Notes under the pieces: model-generated
The model's input: the letters and a program-made list of their open reading frames with translations, nothing else
What the model was told of the DNA's origin: nothing
Databases searched by the model: none
From: Combretum micranthum
Lineage: Eukaryota > Streptophyta > Magnoliopsida > Myrtales > Combretaceae
Reading direction: 5' to 3'
Assembly (NCBI GenBank): GCA_024138025.1
Contig: JAMXBD010001210.1
Location: 372,001-436,000, forward strand
Length of the DNA: 64,000 nucleotides
In this document: positions 35,222 to 47,019 of the stretch, one piece after another
How positions within the stretch are numbered: position 1 is the stretch's first letter
Layout: every line of letters begins with the position of its first letter
Program-made: the position numbers and the translations under genes

Positions 35222-36320
35222 CTTATCTATAAAAATTTTACTCTTACACTTAAGTCATTCAGCTCTTAAGGTGTATTTTGCTTAATCTTTTCCTTCCATT
35301 CTTTGTATATTTCTGCTTCTAGAGGTTCTAGAAGTTTTAGGAATAACTTATTTGCTATTAGTTTTTCATAATAGCATCCTACTATAGTGTAATTATAGAA
35401 AAACTCTTGTATGTACCTTTTTACATAATAGCAATCCTTGATCTGTAATTGTTCTAAGTTCCTTATTGCACTTCTTTGTTGGTCTATATTCCCTATTTGA
35501 GGTGTTTCCCTTGGGAGTATTGCCCTGATCTTGCTATAGAAATTGTTGGGATTTGCTCCTAATTCTTTATCTGTTGTTATGAATTGTGGAAATTTTTTAA
35601 GACTCCCACATTGCTCTTGTTGTTTCTCCTAAGAATGATTCAAGATAAATATACATCTGATCTACATCATCTAACAATGAACTGTCTCTCCATGTTCTTA
35701 CTACTATCTAAGTGTAATTGTCAACTAAAGGACCTTATGGGTCATGTGCACTTATATTTAATATTTTACCGTTATCTATCATATTCTTTCTATCCCAAGT
35801 CTCAAATGGCATCCTTTTTCCTTTAAATATCCTATCACCTGCTTCTCTTTCATTATACTCTGTATAAGGAGTTCTATTAGGGATTCCATCCCCCATGTTT
35901 TGTCCTCCAGTTGAGACTATGGGTTAAGTAACACTAAATGATCTTGTATCATCTCCTAATGTTAACCCAGCATTCTTATTACTAACATATCTTCATCTAT
36001 TTCATCATAATTTCCCATTTCTTGTTTTCCTAATCTAGATTCCTATTATTCTATTTCTATTATTTCTTCTACTAGTTCTAATAGAACATCTGTTTCAATA
36101 CTTTCAGCCTTGATCCTATAAACCTCTCCTTCTTCGGTTATTTCTTTAAATTACACTTGTTGAAATTCCTTTGGAATTCCCTTTTCTTCTAGCCATACTT
36201 CATACGGGACTGAGTCCTCTCCGTGTCTTATAAAAAATCTATCCTTCCAATATCTTAATGGCTCTTTAGCTTCTTCCTTAGTATTTGCATATGTTTGTTC
36301 TATCTCTTATTTCCTTTCTT
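35222..36320 (-). other. Probable viral coat-protein region, heavily decayed
   Basis: The composition continues that of the adjacent - strand viral frames, with + strand pyrimidine bias and many short - frames. Stops are too frequent to define a product. The + frame at 35584-35826 is a shadow. Confidence 0.35.
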
Positions 36321-37200
36321 TTATACAACTATATCTATTTTTAGATATTCGTTCATTTCCTTAAGTTTCCTTATAGTTTCATCCACATAGCTTAAACCTT
36401 TGGTCCTATGTTTATTCCATCTTGTGATATCTATTTGATCTAAAACATTCACCATTCTTAGTTCTTCTCTTTGCTCTAAGGTTCTGTTAAAATCTTCTAA
36501 CACACTATCGTCTTCTATCGGCCCTGGTCTATCTTCATAGTTCCTGAATCTTAATGAATATGTTCCATCTGGTTTTGGATATATCAAACTTTCTATGAGA
36601 ACTCTCTGTTCTTCACTTGTCATATTTTCCCCTAGATTCCATTCTTTTCCTTTTATGATAGAAGAGTCTATTTCCATTAGCCTTATCATCATAATTCCTT
36701 ATGAGGCCATGGCATCTATAACTCCATCTATGTTAAGCGTGTAGGATACCTCACTATTGTCTATTGTTTTGCATATGAATCCTACATCTATGAGCTAGTT
36801 TTTTCCTGCATGGTCTTTATATCCTTTATTTTGTAATCCTATGTCAAGATTTCCAAGATTGTTCATGGATATCATGAAATTAGGTGCACAATAAAACAAA
36901 CCCTTTCCACTATTTACATCTGACTATTTACATCTACTTCCATAGATGCAAATATGACTTTCCTCAAATCTTTCCTCCAAGACTTGTCCATCAATAGAAC
37001 CAAAACTTTTCCTCCTAGTTTTTCTCTACTTAACCCTCTAATTCTTATGATAGTTAACCTGAGGTGGATAAAGTTTCTATTGATCTTTTTAATTGTCTTA
37101 GTGATTCTTTTGTAACAAGCTTTATGTTTAACAATCCATTCGTCACTATTATTGTAATCCCTGAGATTTTTCCTATCTTGAATCTAATAATAAGAAAATT
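36321..37200 (-). pseudogene. Movement-protein-like and following segment of the viral polyprotein
   Basis: A 123-residue frame (36692-36321) is preceded, at about 37200-36700, by broken frames containing APNFMISMNNLGNLDIGL and CKTIDNSEVSYTLNIDGVID. These fragments resemble the 30K-type movement protein core of caulimovirids, which helps virus pass through plasmodesmata. At least three stops interrupt it. The 123-residue part itself is unassigned and acidic. The movement-protein call is from pattern memory and is moderate. Confidence 0.45.
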
Positions 37201-37249
37201 TAATTTGATAAATGACATTAGGAAATTTGATATGTAGGTGATAGAAACT

Positions 37250-40200
37250 CATTTTTCACTTGGAATTTTTTTATTATTTATTATTATATTATGTTTTATA
37301 TTGTGATAGGAAATTTTCTTAGTTAATAAAAGATATCAAAAACAAGATTTCGTGAGGTGAGTAAATAAAATGATATTTAAACACTAGTGACTCATGAAAT
37401 GAAGCCTAAAATATGATGGTTAATTTATAAAGCTTATTGGTTAATAAATTATGGTTTAATGGTGAATCATTAGGAATAAAGTATATGCGATAAAACTAAA
37501 AACTGACAAATATCTAAAAATCTAGAACCCTTTCTGAAAACATAGCCTTGAAATTTAAATTTTTTTAGTCTTATGAGTATAATATCTTGAATTACCATTG
37601 TGAGCCCGAAATTCTTAATTGCGTAATAGCAAAACTTAATAATATATAATTGCGTAACTTTTAAATTTAAAATTTCAACTCGACAATTATCCGAGAAAAT
37701 TGTAGGACCTTTAGATATAATTGAAACATAGTTTACTTGAGATAACTTATCCAAATACATGTGTTTGATCCTATATCCTGCATGATAACTTAGCTATTAA
37801 CCTTAAAAATTATCAAGAACTCATGAAATTGTAACGTATACAATATTTTCTCCATGTGGGACTATTTTTAAACTGGCTTTCAAACCATGTAAGGAAGATG
37901 ACTGCCCCTTGCATTTCAAATTATAAAGTCATTTTCAAATGACTCATTTAGTTGATGTAATGCATGGATCATAGTGATGTATAATGAATACCACCTTGCA
38001 ACCTCTCAATCGTCTACTATAATGCATAAGTAAGGACATTCCTTGTGTTGCAACTTGACTAACTCCTATATGACAACTAAGGATACAAGAAACGGACATT
38101 GGATAGGATTTAAAACCACTTGTCCTCTCCTTTAACCATAAATAACAAGCCATTAGAAGCCATCTTTGCTAAGCATGAGTCAAGCCTTAGATCATGTGTG
38201 ATGACTCAACAAATTCGAATCTTAAAGACTTGAAAAAACCGTGCAATATCATTCCTAAGCATAAACCAAATTCAACCATCAACCAATCAAATGAAGACTT
38301 TCCTAACTAAGTCTAAACTAAGTAAAAAGCAAATCAAAAGACAAGACTCACATAGGAATTCATCTTACCATATAGAAGCATTAGAAAAATCAACACTTAT
38401 ATCAACATCAATTAGATCAAGGAAAATGATTGAAGCAAATTAAACTATCTAATTTCTTTTGAACTAAAACTCCAACTGTGACTTATAGGTACTATAACCA
38501 ACATCAAATCTTATTCAACTCAACTTCTATTTACATCAAGGTTGAAACAAATAATGAATGTAAGAAAAATCAAAGAATTCTTCTTAAACCAGAAACTCTA
38601 AACCTTGCCATGAGTATTAAGAAATAGACAAGGAAAATTTCATTCCATTATTCTTATTATCTATGGGCCATTTTTATTTAAGCATGAATTAAGCCATGAG
38701 TCGCATAAAAAGACTTAACAAATTTTAGTCTTAAGATTTTGAAAAAACCGTGCACTATAATTCCCCATACATAAATCAAGTTAAATCATCATCTAAAGGA
38801 AAGTTTTTCTAACTAGGCCTAAACTACTTAGAAAATAAAATTGAGGAATATAGTGCACACATGAGAAGTATTATTGCCGTGAAGAATACTAGGGAATTCA
38901 ATACTCATGTCACCATCAATTTGACAAGGAGAACTCTAGAATTTCTCAAGTTGTGATCATGCATGGAACTAAAACAAAAATCAAACTAGGACATCTATAG
39001 GAATCATGAGTCACCATGCTTACAACCTATTATATTCTCTTTGACAAATTTTCAAAAAAAGGTCACATTTATATCAAATTAAGGCAACAAGACAAGTCAA
39101 ATCAAATTGACCCACTTGTTGCCGTGCATCAACACTCTAAAAAGGACACCATATATTCTAACATCTAATTGGTGGGTGACGAATCCAACAAATATGATAT
39201 GCTAATCTCAAAACTTCATATAACTTGTTATAGCCGTGAGTAGGGTTGATCCACAGATTGGTAAAATTTATTTCTAATAAAGAGTAGATGAAGAAATGAA
39301 GAAATGGAGGTTTGTGTGAAAAAAAAAAAAAACTAATTATATCTAAAGAAGACAAATAAAATTCAAGGATTAATTCAATAGCAAGGAATTCCTAACCAAA
39401 GGTATTATTACAGCTCAGGTCATAGAATTGATCATTGATGCAAAGATTTCTATTCGTTATTTTGTATAAATTGGTTATGGTTATTAACAAGCTCTAATAA
39501 CCTATCTCTTCTCACTTTTTCGATAATCAAAACAAGCTCTTTGATTATTTCCCTTATTGATTAAATAGCCCTAAACGGGCTCTTAGGGTTTAATCTATCA
39601 ATAGCATGAATAACAAGAGAAACTATCAATTCAAGCCAACCAATCATAAGATGATCTATTTAGACTAGATTATCATCTTCATAACACAAATGACATTATC
39701 TATCTGTAATCAATGATGTTATTGTGTCACAAATATTAGAACAATTAAATAATTACGGATTTGATATTCTAATTGAAAGCATATTACCTTGCTAACTGAA
39801 CCAATGGGTCCTTATTTGTATCAATCTATCAAAATAACAATATTAAAACAATCAAAAGATATATAAATACCTAAATATAAAGAGCATAACAAATAGTTTA
39901 GTTAGATCTCACAATTCTTAAAGAATCGAACTTGCAACAATCTTTTGGCTAGAAAATTGAAACTTTAGCCACTCATAATCATAGAATCCTCTCTTTATAG
40001 GGTTTGGATATGACAATAGATGAAAAGATGATGAAGGATAACCCTAAACTACAACACCTTCACCCCCCTCCCTCCCCCGGTGTTTTATTAAAAAACAAAG
40101 GAATTTAAATCAACAGAATAAAGGCCAGCTAATTTGAACCGTACGTTGCCAGCCTACGTGGTCAACTTTAAAGATTTTGCTATTGTGCACATTCAAGGCC

Positions 40201-43200
40201 GGTGGCTTTGATTTCCCCAGAGTCAATATGTTTCATAAAATTTTCGAGAGCAAATCACTAGTGGCTTTGATGTTTACACCGCCAGCATAAGTCCTACTAG
40301 TGCCGGCATACATATGAAAATTGAAGGTCGATGCTGTTCTATTGTCTAGGCAGGCAGCGTTGCTTTGTTTTTAGCCAGCGTTGATTCTATTATGATGAAG
40401 GCTATCTTTTTTTTCAATAGGCTGGTAGCCTTTCTTCCTATTTTGTCAGCATTGAAATGTCTTGTTTCCAATCTTGCACAAAACTCCTCTAATTTGCTTG
40501 TATATGTAATATAAGCCCTTCAAAACCTAAATATCACAAAAATCACACTTAAGTACCAATTCTTAAGATTCCTATAAAATCAATAATAAATTAAACATGA
40601 TTTGTTCAATGAAAAGTGAGTATAATGTCTTTATCATAAACATACTTAAAAATGGAAACTTTGGCTTGTCTAGAAAAAGCAAACAACTCTCCCAATCATA
40701 AGCCTCATATGCTTTCATAAAGACAATTTCAACAACAAACAACCACTTTTCCAACATAGAGAAACAAAAAAAAAAAAAAAAAAAACCGAAACCAACCATA
40801 CCACATTAAACTTCCTAGGAAAAGGACTCAACAAAAGGTCCACTTACTTAAGGTAAGCATATGTCTTAATCAAGTATTGAATTTATTTGAATCAAACTTG
40901 TAAATCTCTATTACCTTCTATAGGGTTTTGGTCACTTTCTTATACAAGAGCTTATCAAATTCCAACTTGCTAAAACTAAGGTAATCTCTATTTAACTCTA
41001 TATCTATCTCAAGTTTGAATAAGTATTTCATTAGAAACTAATCTTAATGCCTTGATCATAGATCATACTAATAGATTCAACCTTGGACTTTTAAGGGAGA
41101 TTTAGCTAAAACACTTATAAATAAGGTATTTCCTAGTCTACTTTATAAACACTATCCATTAATTAGATGAGAGTATGAGAAATTATCAATGATATACCTA
41201 TGCTCTAACCTACTAATATTATAGCCATAATATTGTTGGAAACACATCACCAATTCTCTATTATTAAACTTAAATATTATTAAAGATTGGAAACAAGTGA
41301 TATAATTTCATAATTAATGTTCCTCTAATCAACCTATGGACTTCTTAAATAATTTCAGTCCATGTGAAGAGTGGATCAAACCATGCATATATTATAATTA
41401 AACTAACTAAATGAATCTTTGAGAAGGAACTACCACAATATTGACCATAGAAAAATTTCTAGAAACAAATTAAGAGATTAGATTATGGTATGTGGCACTA
41501 TAAATAATAGGAATATAAATTTACATATACAAATAAGGTTGACAAACAAAGTATATTAATATATTTGAAATTTCCCTACAAGATAGACATTAAAGAATAT
41601 AAAATATAAATAAATTTTTAATAGAAATAATGTAATCTCCTCAAAGTATAGAAATAAACATAAAATAGAATCAAGAGAAACAAAATAAAAATAAATATTA
41701 AATAATGAAATTAGCTATCATAAGGTGATCAAACTAAAAGACTTAAAAAAATAATAAAAACTTAATAATAAGATTATAAGACTTAAGAATGTCTCAATAT
41801 AACTAATGCCATTCACAAAATAAGTAAAACATACGTATTGAATAAATCAAGTTAAAAATCATAAAGTACTCCAAACAAGCTTTCTAATGTCAATTCATAT
41901 GCAAAAATCCAAGCTAAGATGAATAATATAGGCTTGGTTGAAGATTTCACAATAAAAACTTGTATTTGAAATCAAGTAAAACACTTTTTATAAGAAAAAA
42001 TTCGATGATATGAATTTTATACTAAAATTATAAAAATAGAAAACATTATATGCTTCAGAGCAACTATCTATATGATAGAAACCGAATTAAAATAAATATA
42101 ACAGATACAATTTAATTTTATACAGTTAAAACTGGCATCTAAATATTATAGAAAAACTTCTCTTACGTAAAATGTAATAATACAAATTTTTATAACTATA
42201 CCATAAAAACATAACCTTTGTAAAATATAGAAACTTCTAATTAATCACATAGAATAGATTAAAGATTAAAATGATTCGAATTAGGATACAAAACAACACA
42301 ACCAGAATTATTATATAAATAATGGTATAATAATAAATATCTGTTATATTATTCCTTAGGAGAAACCAAGCAATTATTGGGTTTTCCTAAGGATTTTTAT
42401 GATTGGCAAGTGAAAAAGAATAGGTGAGTAACTCTGGTCTATTATATTGATTGTATTTGTAATATAGCAGCAATTGATATTATTTACAAATATTAAAAAT
42501 GAATTATGCTTCTGGGTTTGCGGCATGTGTTTTGAATGGTGTATGTTTTACTATTAACTTTATGATAATAAAATTGATAACTATTCGTATGATAACTACT
42601 GATTGAAGCATGCTGAAATTGTCTACAATATTGTATGGTCACATACAGAATCAACGTAATAATTTCAGACCTTCAAATGAAAATATCACGCATAGCACAA
42701 ATTGCATAATTTGCATTTATAAAATGACAATATGTTACGTATTAATGTTTCAGTTCTCTGGTGTACACTTGATTTTTCTAGATTAAAGATTCCTAGTTCT
42801 ATACAAGGTTATCTTTGTTTTGTTTGCTCCATGGGAACTAAGTAGCCAACAAAGGAAGTTTCCCACGGTATCAGTATGAAATCATTAATACTTAATGGTG
42901 TTTCCAAGTTTAAAGACAAACTAATTTTAAATCAAAACGGCACCTTTATCCTTAGTTCTTAGTCTCTCCTTAGCGCAGTTAATCATTAAGGAAAGGTTCC
43001 TTTAACCCCGATGAGAGGGCGTAAATCTTCTTCCTGATTGAATTATAAGTTATCCAAGCTTGTAATTGTTCATATGATTGAGTGATGCATTGCATATGAT
43101 TGATAAATAACTTATTTGATAATTGTTTGATGTATGATATGATCTAGTTATCTCATTGAGTTGTGGTTTCTCTCACCCTTCTATAGATTTTATAGGGTTT

Positions 43201-43480
43201 TGATCCGACCATGGCTAGTGTCCTCTTGAAGCTATGCAATGGTATGGATTTCCAAGCTAGCAAGACTCGGGAAAAGGAAAGAAGGCTATAATTATATTAA
43301 GAGTTGATAGCTTAGTTATGCTCTTTTATTTTGATAGAATATGGTATGTAATATTAAAGTCTACAATACCGTAATCTTTAATACATAGTTGATGGTAGTG
43401 TAACTTATATGTATGCATCATTTCTTATCAAAGCAACCTAAAAGATCTTATCGTAATCACACTTCATGGTGTGGCTTGGT
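37250..43480. other. Non-viral block separating two viral segments, probable later insertion(s)
   Basis: For about 6.2 kb neither strand shows viral motifs, and the A/T-rich composition lacks the strand bias of the flanking viral parts. It contains a ~509-bp tandem duplication (38171-39095), a poly-C/T run near 40060-40078, and a cluster of GCCAGC/GCCGG words (40125-40450). Near 43060-43230 the text resembles plant retrotransposon non-coding DNA. No LTR pair, TIR pair or target duplication was found, so insertion is inferred from the interrupted viral order. Confidence 0.4.
38171..39095. repeat. Imperfect tandem duplication, ~509-bp period
   Basis: AAGCATGAGTCAAGCC at 38171 recurs as AAGCATGAATTAAGCC at 38680. 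Later landmarks recur at the same spacing: TTGAAAAAACCGTGCA (38230, 38739), CTAACTAAGTCTAAACTA against CTAACTAGGCCTAAACTA, and GAACTAAAAC. The copies are diverged and contain small gaps. Confidence 0.7.
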
Positions 43481-43517
43481 TGAATTATTCACTAGTATAT
43501 CTCTCTGATGATCAATA

Positions 43518-45418
43518 TCATATTTTAGTGGATTCATAAGACATCAGATAGTTACACAGTAGATTAACACAACTAAGTACCCCTATGAGCGTGATAGTTA
43601 TCCTTTCTTTCCTGTTTGACCTAAACAATCCTGTTTTCCAACTATACAATCCTGTCCTATATAAGGTTATTGGATTTAAAAGATCTATAGCATGATTGGA
43701 ATATATCTCTACATCTTTGTCCACGTCTACAACTTCTTCAAAATGAATCATATGGTCTCCCTATTTTCTTCTCCTAGTATTTATCTTATCTAATATTCCT
43801 ACCCTCGAAGTTTTGTTTGTGGAACTTGTACTTGGTCTAGCCGACTGTAAAACATGTGATTCTCCTATAAATAGCCTTAATATGTCTAAAAATATTGCAT
43901 TATCTCTCCTAATATATCTATTATTACTAGGGTTATTTCCTATTTCTTTTATTACCTTAGTCTCTTGAGATGGTGTTTCTCCATAGAGACTCATTTTCTC
44001 ATGGATGTCCAATCTTCTTTTAATAAAATATCCTTTGGATTTTTCCTTCCTTTGTACTTCGATTTTTCCTAGTTTGTCTATGATTAAATCTACCTCCTTT
44101 TGATAACTAGACCCACTACTTTCAACTTCTTCTCCCTGTTGTCTCGATATTCTTCTAGAGTTTCTAATCTTAGATAGCTTATGGATTCTTTAATATTATC
44201 TATTTCCTAATGCAATTTTATAAGTAGTGTATTATTTTACCTGAGTATTCCTTTAATGTTTATATCTCCATTATTATATCTTTTGCAAAGTCCTACTATC
44301 GAATGATGATCATCTATCATTTCTCTTGTTGCCTCTAATGCAATAATATAATTTCTATCTCTCTTTATTTCATTCATTCTCCTCCTATGTATGCCTTCTT
44401 AACTTCATGAATCATTTTCTCTACTTTTATTCCTATTTCACTTAATTGTTTAGCTTTTTTGCTTAATTCTTTAATTACTTTTTCTTCACTACTTATCACC
44501 TCTTCCTTTTGTGCTTGTCTTGTAGTCTTTATATGCTCTAGTTGTTTCAGTTTCCTTTTTATATCAACATATGCATGTTTTACATAATCCACATTTTCTA
44601 TCAATTCTTTCATCTATTTATCCTTTTTTATCATCCACTCTCCTAAGTGACTAGGGGCTTTATATAAAGTATCTAAATCCTTATGAACTGTTGTGCTAAA
44701 GAACATAATTAAATCTACATTAAGAAAAACTATTATTGCCAACTTTTACTCTATTATGTTCCTTAATTTCTAAATTAAGCCAATCAAGTTTGCTAATCAT
44801 GTAGTCTAGTGTTAAGGAGTACACATGGGTCTATCATTCTTATTTGGCTTAACTATTTTCCTAGTCCATTTATATCTTCCTTGTTGTCTAGATCTGCAAG
44901 ATATCTTTCAAAACCTTCTTTCATGTAGTGAACCCTGTCTTTTGCCAAAAACTGATGGATATCCATAAACTCTTTTCCTACTTCCCTTGTTTTTTTGTTT
45001 AAGTGTATGTGATTGCTATCTATTTCTAATTCTAACGTGTAATCTAATTGTTGTAAGAAACTGAAAAACATGTGGTCATAACTCCTATTCATCCTATCAT
45101 ACTACTAATTAAACCTTCATAATAGTCTACTAATCCTTCATATCTTTGCCTTTCTTTATTTCTTATGAAAGTTACTTCTAGTACGTGCCTGTATCTTAAT
45201 GATGCAAAGTTTCCGTATCCACTTGGATATCTGCCATTCCTCATCCTTTCCTCTATTTCCCTTTTTTTTTTTCTTTTTTCAAGTCTTTCTATATCTCTAC
45301 GTATCCCGGCTAAAAATGTTCTGTATCTTAAAATTATTGCCCTAGATCTTCTTATATGTTGGATACATTTATGTTCATAATCTTTAAACATCAAGTGTTC
45401 TTTAGAATTAACAACCAA
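43518..45418 (-). pseudogene. N-terminal viral coding region remnant (coiled-coil rich)
   Basis: Five consecutive - strand frames (45418-45089, 45092-44853, 44613-44374, 44012-43761, 43751-43518) follow one another with short breaks. They start about 540 bases after the primer-binding site. The first is strongly charged (RRDIERLEKRKKKREIEERM) and the third helical, which suggests coiled coils as in virion-associated or N-terminal polyprotein regions of pararetroviruses. The last contains GLYSWKTGLFRSNRKERITI, which may be the beginning of the movement-protein domain that resumes near 37200. No family can be assigned with certainty. Confidence 0.45.
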
Positions 45419-45959
45419 ATCTATGATATCTGCTATGATATATAAAATTTATGCTATTATACTAATTGCAAAAGTATAAAATATGGGCAAACAACTCAAG
45501 ACCATAATTATCCTAAAAACTTTATTATATTATTTTCACAAATCTATATCTTTCTTTTTATTTTTTTCGATGAATATGTAATTATGACATAAAATATTAT
45601 ACCTCACTGCTCTTCTTGGGATACTTATAAAGGTCCTAATCCTTGGGTTTGGATCTTCAAAACATAGTTCTAAAAAACTTTCTAGTTATTCTATATAGCA
45701 TTTTGTTCTTCTTATGATACTCCTTAAACTTCTTATTTTCTACTTTTGTTCCTTTATAAAGTCTTCAATGAACAGCATCTAAAATATCAAGTACTTCTTC
45801 TATAGAATAACTTTCATATATATTATATAAATATAAGCATAATACACATAAAATATAAGTTGAACAAACATTCAAACACAACCTATAATATTTTAAAACA
45901 ATAATTGATAAATCACAAAATATTAATCACAAACAATATTATAAGATATAAGGATAACA

Positions 45960-45973
45960 TGGCTCTGATACCA
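45960..45973 (-). other. tRNA-iMet primer-binding site of the viral insertion
   Basis: On the - strand this reads TGGTATCAGAGCCA, complementary over 14 bases to the 3' end of plant initiator methionine tRNA, the usual primer for caulimovirid (and many LTR-element) reverse transcription. It lies directly inside the proximal terminal repeat. Confidence 0.85.
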
Positions 45974-45981
45974 AGCAAAAC

Positions 45982-46165
45982 ACCTTTATGCCATGAAAAA
46001 AAGTTGTCTCATGACAAGGATAAACATTAAGGATAAGATGGTTTATTGTGGTTAAGAAATGCCTTAAAAGATATACCTCATACCCATGCCACAATTCTTA
46101 GGCCTACCATGATTTCTGCACCTTAACTGCCTCATCATGAATATCTAGGCCGGTTCTTTTAAAAT
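45982..46165 (-). repeat. Terminal repeat of the viral insertion, proximal copy
   Basis: Direct repeat partner of 26838-27020, at roughly 83% identity counted by eye. It begins at the host junction near 46165 and ends about nine bases before the primer-binding site. Confidence 0.8.
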
Positions 46166-46887
46166 TATATAAAGTAAATAAAAATATATTTCCTGCGGTG
46201 GGAGTGTATCTACCAAACCACCCAGAATTCTTCTGTCAAAGTTTTCGACTTGGTTTTTTTTAACTTCTTAGCAATGATATAACATGTACAAGTAAATTGA
46301 AGGCACATAATTTAAAAGGAACAAATCCACCTAGGGTTATAAACTAATCGAATCGAATCGAACCAAAGCAAGTAGTAATTAGCTTTAGCTCAACATGAAA
46401 ACTCAAAATCTGAGCACAGCTTGATTATGCTCTGTAAAAGGCTAATAATACTAAATCAATAAGCACTTTCTTCTAAAAATAACATGATTTGTGATGAATA
46501 TCAACTAACATGATTATCAAACCAAACAGAAAGAACAGAAAGGATAACTAGTATATAAGTCCAACAATCATATGCCGAGAAAACTCCTGTCCAGCGCGAT
46601 GCCATAACCAACTGGAAGTGCAGACAAAAATGCATGAAAAAGGATATAAAATCTCATCAAGTACTATAACTGTAGCTTCCATCAATTGCTAAAAAGTAAA
46701 TTGACAATGTATATATCCCAAAGTTTATATGGCATATGCAACACTAGTCTTTTCGAGAACAGAGCTCTAAAAATTGTTCTAGGAAGACTTTTTTTTTGGT
46801 ATAATATGAAGGGTTTTATCCATGTTGTAATAACTTATTCCACCGATGGCGAGTTTATGTTCTGAGAATCAAAACATGTTCCTCTTC
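46166..46887 (-). other. 3' flank and probable 3' UTR of the MBR-type gene
   Basis: About 720 bases between the stop codon and the viral junction. The 3' UTR must lie here, but no polyadenylation site can be fixed. A small GAATC tandem (near 46351-46365) is present. Confidence 0.4.
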
Positions 46888-47019
46888 TCATGTATGCAAT
46901 CCTGTTGTTTTGCAAATAGGACAAAGATTTTTATGCTTTAACCACTGCATGATGCAGTTGATATGGAACTCATGGGCACAGTCCAATATACCAAGATCAT
47001 CCCCATCAGCATATTCCTC
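46888..47019 (-). CDS. MBR2: MBR-type gene, coding exon 5 (second half of RING-H2, stop)
   Basis: It starts after TTGTAG and reads [37 protein letters not shown] and stop. It supplies the third to eighth zinc ligands (C-H-H-C-C-C in the RING-H2 order). The end is set by TGA at 46888-46890. Confidence 0.9.
   Translation of the reverse strand, partial: EEYADGDDLGILDCAHEFHINCIMQWLKHKNLCPICKTTGLHT

Larger units (their letters stand above)
26838..46165 (-). mobile_element. Decayed endogenous caulimovirid (plant pararetrovirus) with terminal repeats and nested insertions
   Basis: Read on the - strand, the block starts with a ~180-bp repeat (46165-45982), then a 14-nt tRNA-iMet primer-binding site, a long coding remnant, a movement-protein-like remnant, a CCHC knuckle, an aspartic protease motif, reverse transcriptase with YVDD, RNase H, a further coding remnant, a candidate promoter, and a second copy of the ~180-bp repeat (27020-26838). 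Domain order and RT context (GHYQWKVMPFGL) fit Caulimoviridae better than LTR retrotransposons; a florendovirus-like virus is possible. Every coding segment is broken by stops or frameshifts. The ~19.3-kb span far exceeds a 7-9 kb viral genome, and inserted DNA (30895-31973, probably 37250-43480 and 27240-29000) accounts for the excess. Two independent insertions lying side by side are an alternative. Confidence 0.7.

Noticed and set aside
26838..46165. Interpretation as an ordinary LTR retrotransposon with ~180-bp LTRs
   Set aside because: The repeats lack clear TG...CA ends and a target duplication. The RT context, the movement-protein-like remnant and the domain order fit a caulimovirid better. 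It is not excluded, and an RT tree would decide.
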